From Ardenticatenaceae bacterium (GTDB lineage: Bacteria; Chloroflexota; Anaerolineae; Promineifilales; Promineifilaceae): a DNA stretch of 64,000 nucleotides. The stretch's first letter is position 1; each line of letters begins with the position of its first letter. The notes beneath the pieces are model-generated. The model was not told the origin of the DNA. It did no database searches and was given only the letters and a program-made list of their open reading frames with translations. Of the stretch, positions 41,904 through 52,122 are shown piece by piece. The stretch spans positions 1,302,001 to 1,366,000 of the forward strand of contig JACKBQ010000001.1 in NCBI GenBank assembly GCA_020634455.1, given 5' to 3'. The position numbers and the translations under genes are program-made.

Positions 41904-42760
41904 TTTGCTTTCTCCAATTGCAACATCGTTCGTGCTTCAGCGATGGTGGCCACCTCGCCGCCAACCAGGCGCACCAGTTCGGCCGCTTTGGCCACGAGAT
42001 CGCCATTGGATTGGGCCAGCTCGCCATTAGGCAGGTAGAGATTGTCCTCTAGCCCCACCCGCACGTTGCCGCCCATAGAAACGGCCGCTGCCACCAACTT
42101 CCACTGCTTCTGCCCAATGCCAATCACCTGCCAGTGGGAATTTGCCGGGAGCAAATCCACCTGCTGCACCAACGTTTTGGTGCTGGCGGGAATGCCGCCC
42201 AGCACGCCCATGATCAGGCTGAACTGGTACGGCGGCTGCAAAATGCCCAAATCGATCAGCGGCTGGGCGTTGTTGATGTGCCCTGCGTCGAAGCATTCCA
42301 TCTCCGGGCGGGTGCCTGCCGCGTTCATCGCTTCCAGGAAATATTGGATGTCTTTGAATGGATTGGCAAAAACGTGGTCGTGGTAGAACGTTTTTTGCTG
42401 ACGCGAGTAGATGGCGTAGTTCATCGAGCCCATGTTGAGCGCGGCCATGTCTGGCTTGAGGGCGCGAATGTGGTGGATGCGCGTTTCGCGGTCTATGCCG
42501 ATGGCTCCGGTGGAGTAGTTGATGATGACATCGGGGCAGCGCTGGCGCACCTCGGCGTCAATCTGGGCATACGTTTCGACGTCAAAGGCGGGACGGCCGT
42601 CTGGCTGGCGGGCGTGAATGTGGACAATGCTGGCTCCGGCCTCCACGCTGCGCCGAGCTTCCTCGGCAATTTCAGCGGGCGTGTACGGGATGGCGGGGGA
42701 TTGGGCTCTGGTGGTGAGGACGCCGGTTAAAGCGGCCGTAATGATGGTTTTTGTATACAT
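41900..42760 (-). CDS. Beta-keto acid cleavage enzyme (BKACE, DUF849)
   Basis: A 286-residue TIM-barrel enzyme. KTIITAALTGVLTTRAQSPA (4-23) and YTPAEIAEEARRSVEAGASI, then VHIHARQPDGR, are the family signature; His47 and His49 match the zinc ligands of 3-keto-5-aminohexanoate cleavage enzyme. INYSTGAIGIDRETR and GLEDNLYLPNGELAQSNGDLV complete the barrel. BKACEs split a beta-keto acid with acetyl-CoA to give acetoacetate and a new CoA ester. Its neighbours (CoA ligases, acyl-CoA carboxylase, Liv importer) suggest acid catabolism. The exact substrate is unknown. Confidence 0.9.
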   Translation of the reverse strand: MYTKTIITAALTGVLTTRAQSPAIPYTPAEIAEEARRSVEAGASIVHIHARQPDGRPAFDVETYAQIDAEVRQRCPDVIINYSTGAIGIDRETRIHHIRALKPDMAALNMGSMNYAIYSRQQKTFYHDHVFANPFKDIQYFLEAMNAAGTRPEMECFDAGHINNAQPLIDLGILQPPYQFSLIMGVLGGIPASTKTLVQQVDLLPANSHWQVIGIGQKQWKLVAAAVSMGGNVRVGLEDNLYLPNGELAQSNGDLVAKAAELVRLVGGEVATIAEARTMLQLEKAN

Positions 42761-42782
42761 GGTTACCGTCTTCTAAACAAAA

Positions 42783-42890
42783 AAGGCGAGGCAGGTAGCA
42801 GACATGATGGTTTTGCTTTCCCTGATCATATCCTACCTGCTTCGCCCCTACCAATTACCGTTTACGTCTCACCGATTACCGATGACCGAT
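42783..42890. repeat. Palindromic repeats, GGCGAGGCAGGTA and GATTACCG families
   Basis: GGCGAGGCAGGTAG (42784-42797) pairs with CTACCTGCTTCGCC (about 42833-42846). Next to it are ATTACCGTTTACGTC and CACCGATTACCGATGACCGA units like those at 44150-44208. It fills the gap between the BKACE and CoA-ligase genes. Confidence 0.7.
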
Positions 42891-44110
42891 CACGCCTGCC
42901 AATCCCGTACATCGACCATGCCAGCAGCGTCGTCGGCCAGGGTACCGGGGGGGATGAATTCCACTTCGTCTACGCGGACGCGGCAGAGGCCCTGCACGGC
43001 CGTTTTCACCTGTTCAGTTACGGCCGTTTCATCCACCCCCTCAGCCTCCACCCGCACCACAAAATGATCCTTCAATTCAGGACGAGAGACCACGCCCTGC
43101 ACCTTTTTTACGCCAGGAATCTGCCCGGTGGCAAAGCGCAGCTGGTTGGGATGGACAAACATGCCGCGCACCTTGGCTGCCTCGCCCGAGCGCCCCACCA
43201 AAATGATGCTGCGCTCCGTTTGCTGGCTCTCGCCCGGCTTCGGGTCCATGTTCATCGCCATGTCCCCCGTGCCGATGCGAATGAGCGGATAAGCGCGGCT
43301 GAAGTTGGTGGCCACCACCTCGCCCGCTTCGCCAGGACCAACGGGCTGGCCCGTTTCGCTGTCCACCACTTCGATAATCGGCTCCGGCAGCAGGGGCATC
43401 GCCATGCCGTCGCCAGTGTTGAGCGCTAAAAGACCAAAATCGGCCGTAGCGTAGGCGTTGCCCACCGCCAGACCGTACTCCTCGACGAAGGCTTGCCGCA
43501 GGCTGGGTGGCAGGGGTTCGGCGGAGAAAACGGCCGTTTTTAGCTGAAAATCCTTCTGAAAATCAAGACCCATCCCCTCGATCTTTTTGATCAGGCTCAT
43601 CAAAAAGCTGGGGGTGCCGCTGTAGCCCGTCACCCGCAAATCCTGCATCATTTTGATTTGTAACTCGGCGCTGCCAGTGCCACCAGGTACGACGGTACAG
43701 CCCAGCCGCACGAAGGCATTGTCGAACAGAAAGCCAGCGGGCACCAGATGGTAGGTGAAGCTGTTTAGCACCACGTCGCCTGGTTTGAAGCCGGTTGCTT
43801 TGAGGGCGCCAACGGCCGTATCCCAGGCGCCTTCGTCTGGTTCAGGAGCGGGTTCGTAGATGGGACCGGGGGAGAAGAAGATGTGCGTCACTTTTTCCGG
43901 CGGCACGCCCAACATCCCGCCAAACGGTGGATTGGCCTGCTGCAAGGCGACAATCTCGTCCTTGGGCAGCACGGGAATCTTGGGTAAATCGGCCACACCT
44001 CGAATATTGTCTGGGGTTATGCCTGCTTTCTCAAATCGTGTCTTCACCGCTGGCGCGTTTTCATAGGCGTACTTGACAGCTTCTTGTAATTTTTGATCCA
44101 GGTTGTTCAT
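42890..44110 (-). CDS. Phenylacetate-CoA ligase-like adenylate-forming enzyme
   Basis: The start was set at the ATG at 44110, where similarity to the PaaK group begins (NLDQKLQEAVKYAYENAPAVKTRFEKAG); an ATG at 44137 would add nine residues. The 406-residue protein has FSPGPIYEP in the place of the P-loop, GYSGTPSFLMSLIKKIE, NAYATADFGLLALN (A5-like) and VGRSGEAAKVRGMFVHPNQL (A8-like hinge). The usual SSGTTG loop is replaced. PaaK enzymes activate aromatic acids with ATP and CoA. It lies in a Liv-transport operon, so its substrate may be the imported acid. Confidence 0.75.
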   Translation of the reverse strand: MNNLDQKLQEAVKYAYENAPAVKTRFEKAGITPDNIRGVADLPKIPVLPKDEIVALQQANPPFGGMLGVPPEKVTHIFFSPGPIYEPAPEPDEGAWDTAVGALKATGFKPGDVVLNSFTYHLVPAGFLFDNAFVRLGCTVVPGGTGSAELQIKMMQDLRVTGYSGTPSFLMSLIKKIEGMGLDFQKDFQLKTAVFSAEPLPPSLRQAFVEEYGLAVGNAYATADFGLLALNTGDGMAMPLLPEPIIEVVDSETGQPVGPGEAGEVVATNFSRAYPLIRIGTGDMAMNMDPKPGESQQTERSIILVGRSGEAAKVRGMFVHPNQLRFATGQIPGVKKVQGVVSRPELKDHFVVRVEAEGVDETAVTEQVKTAVQGLCRVRVDEVEFIPPGTLADDAAGMVDVRDWQA

Positions 44111-44149
44111 GGTATTTTCCGTCGCAGACCGGGGCATAAATACCCTGGC

Positions 44150-44208
44150 TATGAATGGTTTGCCGATTACCGTTCACGGTTCACCGATTACCGATGACCG
44201 TTTACCCT
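44150..44208. repeat. Intergenic repeat, CGATTACCG/CGGTTCACCG family
   Basis: GCCGATTACCGTTCACGGTT is followed by CACCGATTACCGATGACCG. It lies between the CoA-ligase and LivF genes. Confidence 0.75.
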
Positions 44209-44996
44209 ATCCAGCGCTTACGGCGTTTGTAATGTTTGACGTCGCGGTAGCTTTTGCGTTCGCCCACTTGGGTGAGACCCAGATAGAACTCTTTGATGTC
44301 GGCGTTTTGGGCCAGTTGATCAGCTTCGCCGTCGAGGACGATACGGCCGTTTTCCATCACGTAGGCATATTCGGCCGTTTTTAAAGCGACGTTGGCATTT
44401 TGCTCCACCACCAAAATAGAGACACCGCCCTCTTTGTTGATACGATGAATAATTTCAAAAATATTTTGCACCAGCAGCGGGGCCAGGCCCAACGATGGCT
44501 CGTCCAGCAGCATCAGGCGCGGCTTGGCCATAAGGGCACGACCAATCGCCACCATCTGCTGCTCACCTCCAGAAAGATAACCGGCCGTACGATGGCGCAG
44601 CGGCTTCAGCGCCGGAAAATAATCATACACCTGATCCAGCAAACGCTTGGTATCCGCCTGGCTGGGATTCACCAGCGCCCCCACCCGCAAATTTTCTTCG
44701 GCGGTGAGATGTTGGAACAGCCGCCGCCCTTCCAGCACCTGCACAATGCCCCGCCGCGTCACTTCCTCGGCGGGCAGCTTATCGAGCCGTTCGCCATCAA
44801 ACTCGATGCTGCCTCGCGTCACCGCGCCATCTTCGCGCAGCAGCAGGCCAGAAATGGCCTTCAGCGTGGTGGTCTTGCCTGCGCCATTGGCCCCCAAAAG
44901 CGACACAATCTGCCCCTGGGGCACCTCTAGCGAAACGCCACGCAGCACCAAAATGACATCACTGTAAACGACTTCGATATTGTTGATTTTCAACAT
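44202..44996 (-). CDS. livF: Branched-chain amino acid-type ABC transporter ATPase (LivF)
   Basis: A 264-residue ATPase with Walker A GANGAGKTTTLKAISG (about 34-49), signature LSGGEQQMVAIGRAL (about 141), Walker B LMLLDEPSLGLAP and switch LVVEQNANVAL. The VEQN and EPSLGLAP wording is typical of LivF rather than LivG. The last residues (YRDVKHYKRRKRWIG) form a basic tail beyond the usual end. With the binding protein, LivM, LivH and LivG it makes a complete importer. Confidence 0.9.
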   Translation of the reverse strand: MLKINNIEVVYSDVILVLRGVSLEVPQGQIVSLLGANGAGKTTTLKAISGLLLREDGAVTRGSIEFDGERLDKLPAEEVTRRGIVQVLEGRRLFQHLTAEENLRVGALVNPSQADTKRLLDQVYDYFPALKPLRHRTAGYLSGGEQQMVAIGRALMAKPRLMLLDEPSLGLAPLLVQNIFEIIHRINKEGGVSILVVEQNANVALKTAEYAYVMENGRIVLDGEADQLAQNADIKEFYLGLTQVGERKSYRDVKHYKRRKRWIG

Positions 44997-45029
44997 AGCA
45001 ATTCACGATATTGTTTCAAAACCCTCTTT

Positions 45030-45185
45030 TGCCTGTCATTCCCGCGAAGGCGGGAATCCATCGTGCGTCAAATATGGATCCCCGTTTTCACGGGGATGAC
45101 AAGTGGTAGAGGTTTTGGTAGGGCCACAGAGAACACAGAGATTTAAGAGTTTTTCTCTAAATTCTCTGTGCCCTCTGTGGCTAAT
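45030..45185. repeat. Two palindromic repeats, TGTCATTCCCGCG and GCCACAGAGAACACAG
   Basis: TGTCATTCCCGCGAAGGCGG runs to a complementary CCCCGTTTTCACGGGGATGACA (45037-45103), a dispersed repeat also found at 50993-51062. Next, GCCACAGAGAACACAGAGAT (45123-) pairs with CTCTGTGCCCTCTGTGGC ending at about 45182. They fill the gap between LivF and the binding-protein gene. Confidence 0.8.
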
Positions 45186-45190
45186 AAAAG

Positions 45191-46660
45191 TTAATTATTC
45201 GAGAAGTTGTCTGCCGGGCGCAGATCGGGTACTGGCGACCAATCTTGCAGCACCACAAACGCGCCACCCTGCACCTGGCGGAGCTGCGTTTCGTGCGGCG
45301 AACGGCTGTTGTTGGAGTAATCCACCCGCATTACACCATCCAACACCTCCGTTGGGCCAAGGGCAATCAAAGCGTCATGCACAGCAGCGCCAGTGAGGTG
45401 GTCGTAGCCCACCGTATCAATGGCCAGTTCGATGGCACGGACTGCCAAATCTACACCAGCGAAGGTGAGCAGATAGCCTACACCATGTTCGGCTGCGGAA
45501 CGTTCGTTGGCAGCAAATTGCTCTTCGGCAAACTGGATACCAGGGTTGTCTGCATCCGTCCAGAACAGGTAGGGGAAGGGCGAAATCATACCCTCAACCA
45601 GAGCCGGATCGCTGACGAAGGCGTAGATGGAGATGTCCATCGCCCAGTTGTTTGCGCCAAACAAGAAAGAATCACGCAAACCGAGCGCACCCATACCATT
45701 CAGAATCGAAGCCGGACCAAAGGCCAGGGAGTTGGTGTAAATTACATTGGCCCCGGCGGCTTGGGCATTCAGGATGGCGGTGGTGGTATCGGCCGTGGGC
45801 GACACTTCAATAATCTCATTGGCTACAATTTCTACACCTAGGCTCTCGGCGTAGGCGGTGCTTTCTTCGGTGATGGCTGCCTGACCGTAGGCGGTGGGCC
45901 AGCTAATGTAGGCCAATTTGATGTCATCGCCTGCGCCTTCGGGCTTCACATCAGCCCAATTGGCGGTGATGTAGTCCAGGAAGAAGCCAAATTGGTCGGG
46001 GTAAATGGGGGCGTAGCCAAAGGTGTAGCCAGATTCTGGACCGTAGAAAGCTACAGAGCTTAGACCGGCTGCCAGGTTGGGGACTTGGTCTTCCACAAAG
46101 CGGCTGGCTAATGCTTCACCATCACCAGAGCCGTAGGTGAACATGACGAGGACGTTGTCATCTTCGCTGGTGTAGCGGTCGTAGGCGGCAACGGCTTCAT
46201 CTACGCTGGATTGGGTGTCGGTGAATTGCAGCTCAATTTGCGCACCGCGAATACCGCCACTGGCATTGACGGCCGCAACAGCATCGTTAAAGCCGTTGAT
46301 CAGCGGCCCGGTGATACCGGCCAGTGGGCCAGACAGATCGCCAAAGTGGTAGAAGGTGATCGTTTCGCCTTCCAGGTTGTCCGTGCGCATTTCTTCGGCC
46401 GGTTCTGCGGTGGGTTCTTCTACGGCCTCTTCAACGGCTTCGGCCACTTCGGTGGCGGCAGCTTCAACGGTTGGGGCAACTTCTTCTACGGCCGCTTCCA
46501 CAGTCGGGGCTATTTCTTCTACGGCCGCTTCTACCGTTGGTGCAACTTCGTTAACGACATCTTCTACTGCATTTTGTACTTCAGCGGGGCTGCCGCAAGC
46601 GACCAAAAACATGGCCCCCAGCAGCAAAAACAGCAATGTAAATACGGGTAATTTCTTCAT
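45191..46660 (-). CDS. Liv-type substrate-binding lipoprotein
   Basis: The ATG at 46660 has AGGAGAGAG upstream and gives 489 residues; the frame upstream is not needed. A signal peptide ends in the lipobox FLVAC. Residues 25-90 are an acidic Glu/Val/Ala spacer with three near-identical units (EVAPTVEAAVEE, EIAPTVEAAVEE, EVAPTVEAAATE). The periplasmic-binding fold (about 100-480) has FGDLSGPLAGITGPLINGF and GGIRGAQIELQFTDTQSS. It captures the substrate outside the membrane for LivHMGF. No exact copy of the common ACGGCCGT palindrome is seen in it. Confidence 0.9.
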   Translation of the reverse strand: MKKLPVFTLLFLLLGAMFLVACGSPAEVQNAVEDVVNEVAPTVEAAVEEIAPTVEAAVEEVAPTVEAAATEVAEAVEEAVEEPTAEPAEEMRTDNLEGETITFYHFGDLSGPLAGITGPLINGFNDAVAAVNASGGIRGAQIELQFTDTQSSVDEAVAAYDRYTSEDDNVLVMFTYGSGDGEALASRFVEDQVPNLAAGLSSVAFYGPESGYTFGYAPIYPDQFGFFLDYITANWADVKPEGAGDDIKLAYISWPTAYGQAAITEESTAYAESLGVEIVANEIIEVSPTADTTTAILNAQAAGANVIYTNSLAFGPASILNGMGALGLRDSFLFGANNWAMDISIYAFVSDPALVEGMISPFPYLFWTDADNPGIQFAEEQFAANERSAAEHGVGYLLTFAGVDLAVRAIELAIDTVGYDHLTGAAVHDALIALGPTEVLDGVMRVDYSNNSRSPHETQLRQVQGGAFVVLQDWSPVPDLRPADNFSNN

Positions 46661-46803
46661 GTTTACTCTCTCCTTTTCATGAGTAAAAAAGATATTGAAT
46701 TTGTGTGAAACGATTTGTGGAAAATCACCTCCTCGCAAAAAAGTGGTTAGTGGCTGATGGTTAATGGGTGGTAGAGCTAGCAACTAACCGCCAGCCACCA
46801 AAA

Positions 46804-47928
46804 CTATCGGGCAAACGGCCGTAATCGCCACGCCGCTTTAATGAGACGCCAACGATACGCCAGCCCACGCGGTTCAAAAATAAGAAACAGGGTAAGCGCC
46901 AGGCCAAAGATAAACGGCCGTAACGCAGCACCAATCCCGCCTGCATTGCCAGGAAACATGTTGATAATCGTCGGTGTCAGCAAGGTAGCCATCTCTTCCA
47001 AAAGAATGATCAACGTCGTGCCAAAAATGGGGCCAACGCTGGTTCCCAAGCCACCCACAATCAACATGCCCAGCATAATCACAGAATCATTCAGGCCGAT
47101 GGTTTCGGAGTTAAGGTGGCGCAAATTGTGCGCCAGCAACGCGCCAGCCACGCCTGCGTACACAGAAGCGATGAAGAAGGCCCGCAGTTTGTAGCTGAAT
47201 AAATTGATCCCCAGCAGTTCGGCAGCGAGATCATTGTCACGAATGGAGATGAAAGCCCGTCCCAGGCGACTGCGCGAAATATTGTGCGCCGCAATGGTGC
47301 TGATGATCAGCACAATGAGGGTTATGTGGATAAATTGGGTGGGGGTGGCGAAACGGTAGAGGCAAGCGGCCGTTTCTGCATTAAACGTCGTCCCCAGGTA
47401 GCAAATATTGTTGATCACCGGAATCTGGATCACTGGCACAGGCACGTTAATGCCCTGCGCCCCGTTTAACACGTCTGGCCACAAATTGCGGGTAAACCAG
47501 GGGATGATAAATTGGGCGCTCAGCGTGGCCATCACCAGATAAAACCCTTTGACTCGCAGCGAAGGCAAACCAAACAGCAGCCCCACCAAACCAGCACCTA
47601 AACCGGCCACCGGCAGCGCCAGGAAAAAGCTCCACCCAGCCTGCCCCACCAGCAACGCCGAAATGTATCCGCCTACGGTCATGAACGCCGCCTGCCCTAG
47701 CGAAATCTGCCCGGTGTAGCCCGTCAAAATGTTTAGTCCCTGCACCGCAATCATAAAAATGCAGATGCGGTTCACCAGCGAGACGACGGACTCAGAGGCG
47801 ACGTAAGGTAGGGCAAACAGCAGCAGCAAAAAGGCAATTAACACCACATACTGCCACCGCTTGCGCAGCACGGCCATATCTTGTTCGTAGGAGCGGTCAA
47901 AATCACCCGCAGGTCGTAAAACAGCCAT
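46804..47928 (-). CDS. livM: Liv-type ABC permease (LivM)
   Basis: A 374-residue permease with about nine helices. GQISLGQAAFMTVGGYISALL (about 75-95) is the conserved start of the LivM family, SIRDNDLAAELLGINLFSYKLRAF (about 231-254) is the EAA-like coupling loop to the ATPases, and GGLGTSVGPIFGTTLIILLEE precedes the last helices. An N-terminal tail of about 30 residues precedes the first helix. SD is GGAG before the ATG. Confidence 0.9.
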   Translation of the reverse strand: MAVLRPAGDFDRSYEQDMAVLRKRWQYVVLIAFLLLLFALPYVASESVVSLVNRICIFMIAVQGLNILTGYTGQISLGQAAFMTVGGYISALLVGQAGWSFFLALPVAGLGAGLVGLLFGLPSLRVKGFYLVMATLSAQFIIPWFTRNLWPDVLNGAQGINVPVPVIQIPVINNICYLGTTFNAETAACLYRFATPTQFIHITLIVLIISTIAAHNISRSRLGRAFISIRDNDLAAELLGINLFSYKLRAFFIASVYAGVAGALLAHNLRHLNSETIGLNDSVIMLGMLIVGGLGTSVGPIFGTTLIILLEEMATLLTPTIINMFPGNAGGIGAALRPFIFGLALTLFLIFEPRGLAYRWRLIKAAWRLRPFAR

Positions 47929-47973
47929 TTGTTTCTCCGAAAACCCGACCGTAAACGGCCGGGCTAATTTTTA

Positions 47974-47995
47974 GCCGGGGGTTGAAACCCCCGGC
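47974..47995. repeat. Perfect hairpin between livM and livH
   Basis: GCCGGGGGTTGAAACCCCCGGC is a nearly perfect palindrome with a four-base loop (TTGA/GAAA region). GGGCTAATTTTTAGCC lies just to its left. It resembles the cluster at 5563-5665 and may limit or stabilise the operon mRNA. Confidence 0.75.
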
Positions 47996-48013
47996 GGCTT
48001 GACGGCGTTTGCA

Positions 48014-48967
48014 CTAAATTCTTTCGATGCGCTTTTGGCCGAAGAGTCCGTCTGGTCTAAAAAGCAGAACAATGAGCAGGATAATGTAAGGGATAATTGC
48101 GGCCGAATTACGCACCGCCTGCGCCGCATCGGGGCCAAAAATGAAATCGTTGTTGGGTAAGGCGACCAAACCCTGAGCCAGACCCACAATCAGCCCGCCG
48201 ACAACTGCGCCGGGGATGGATTCCAGGCCACCCAGCAGCACCGCCGGGAACGCCGCCAGCACCACAATCGAGAGGCTCAAATCCAGGCCGCTGGCGGTGG
48301 CAATGAGAATGCCACCGATGGCGGCAATAATCCCGGCAATGGCCCAAGAGATACCAAAAACGCGGTTGATGCGGATGCCGACGCTTTGGGCCGTCTCGTG
48401 ATCCTCAGCGGTGGCGCGCATGGCCAGACCTGTGCTGGTGTATTGGAAAAAGAGCCAGAGCAGCGTGACGCAGACCATCGCCACCACAAAAGACCAGACC
48501 AGATTTTGCCGCAGCACCAAAATCATCTGGTTGTCGTTGTAGGTGAAGGGAAGCTGAATCTGGTATGGATTGGTAACGTCAAAAATGACGGGGAAGCTGC
48601 GCTGGATGGTGCCGAAAACAAGAATCGTCAGCCCTTGCAAAAACTGAGCCAGCGCCAGAGTCATCAAAATAATGGAGAGGAGCGGTTGCCCGGTCATGGG
48701 GCGCAGGGCGAGGCGCTCGATGAGCAGGCCCAGCAGCACAGAAACGCCCAAAGCGCAGATAATCGCCAGCCAGAGCGGCAGCCCTAGCCCGTCGTCGGAG
48801 GCAAACCACCAGGTGGCCATCGTGCCGATGAGGAGCATTTGCCCTTGGGCAAAGTTGAACACCTCGGAGGATTTGAAGATGAGAACAATGCCCAAGGCGA
48901 TGAGGGCAATCGGCCCGCCGTTGAGCAAGCCTGTAATTGCAAATTGAGGGAGTAGCTGCCAATTCAT
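48014..48967 (-). CDS. livH: Liv-type ABC permease (LivH)
   Basis: The ATG at 48967 with CAGGATAAG upstream gives 317 residues. About eight helices are seen; ITGLLNGGPIALIALGIVLI starts the family, EDHETAQSVGIRINRV (about 187-202) is the coupling loop, and GGLESIPGAVVGGLIVGLAQ is conserved in LivH. It pairs with LivM to form the channel. It contains no exact ACGGCCGT palindrome. Confidence 0.9.
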   Translation of the reverse strand: MNWQLLPQFAITGLLNGGPIALIALGIVLIFKSSEVFNFAQGQMLLIGTMATWWFASDDGLGLPLWLAIICALGVSVLLGLLIERLALRPMTGQPLLSIILMTLALAQFLQGLTILVFGTIQRSFPVIFDVTNPYQIQLPFTYNDNQMILVLRQNLVWSFVVAMVCVTLLWLFFQYTSTGLAMRATAEDHETAQSVGIRINRVFGISWAIAGIIAAIGGILIATASGLDLSLSIVVLAAFPAVLLGGLESIPGAVVGGLIVGLAQGLVALPNNDFIFGPDAAQAVRNSAAIIPYIILLIVLLFRPDGLFGQKRIERI

Positions 48968-48991
48968 AAACTTATCCTGCAAAAATATTTT

Positions 48992-49055
48992 TGCCACAGA
49001 GGGCACAGAGATTTATGAGGTTTTTTCTCTTTTTCCTCTGTGTTCTCTGTGGCTA
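48992..49055. repeat. Palindromic repeat, GCCACAGAGGGCACAGAG family
   Basis: GCCACAGAGGGCACAGAGAT (48992-) pairs with CCTCTGTGTTCTCTGTGGC ending at 49055. It is the closest relative of the copy at 45123-45182 and separates LivH from the acyl-CoA synthetase gene. Confidence 0.8.
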
Positions 49056-49060
49056 AATTC

Positions 49061-50974
<1,914 letters not shown>

Positions 50975-50992
50975 AAAAGTTATCGTTCGGCT

Positions 50993-51062
50993 GTCATTCC
51001 CGCGCAGGCGGGAATCCATTTTTGAGACATTGGTGGATTCCCGTTTTCACGGGAATGACACT
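50993..51062. repeat. TGTCATTCCCGCG palindromic repeat
   Basis: TGTCATTCCCGCGCAGGCGG is answered by CCCGTTTTCACGGGAATGAC. It is a second copy of the element at 45037-45103. Read on the minus strand its left part would code for MDSRLRGND ahead of the ligase. Confidence 0.85.
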
Positions 51063-51080
51063 TGGTTCGTGAAGTGGTCT

Positions 51081-51854
<774 letters not shown>

Positions 51855-52122
51855 GCAACCTCTATTGAATTGAGTAGCGCAGGACACGGACTTGGGTGCC
51901 GAGTCAGGTACTGTTGGGTTTATCTCATTTGCACAAAGGGTGTTCTTCTCTTCTGTACAAAAGTTACCATATGCGAGGGGGTTAGGCAAGAATTTCCTGT
52001 AACGCGTTGAGGCTTTTTGCAATCGCAAGAACGAGGATGCGGATTCGCGCGGGCAGGTGCCGAAAGTGGTCAATAATCAGCACCTGTCTGCGTTCAGCCG
52101 CATCCTGTTGGCTAGCGTGGAA
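51855..52122. other. Gap with a possible gene remnant
   Basis: About 270 bases. On the minus strand the frame that follows the stop of the beta-propeller lipoprotein stays open for about 45 codons to roughly 51990 (ending ...SLNALQEILA) and has natural residue use, but no good start codon or SD. It may be the decayed end of a regulator. The rest, up to LivG, shows no clear signal. Confidence 0.3.

Noticed and set aside
51855..52073. Extended N-terminus of LivG
   Set aside because: The extra 73 residues do not belong to the family, whose length fits the start at 51854 with its SD.
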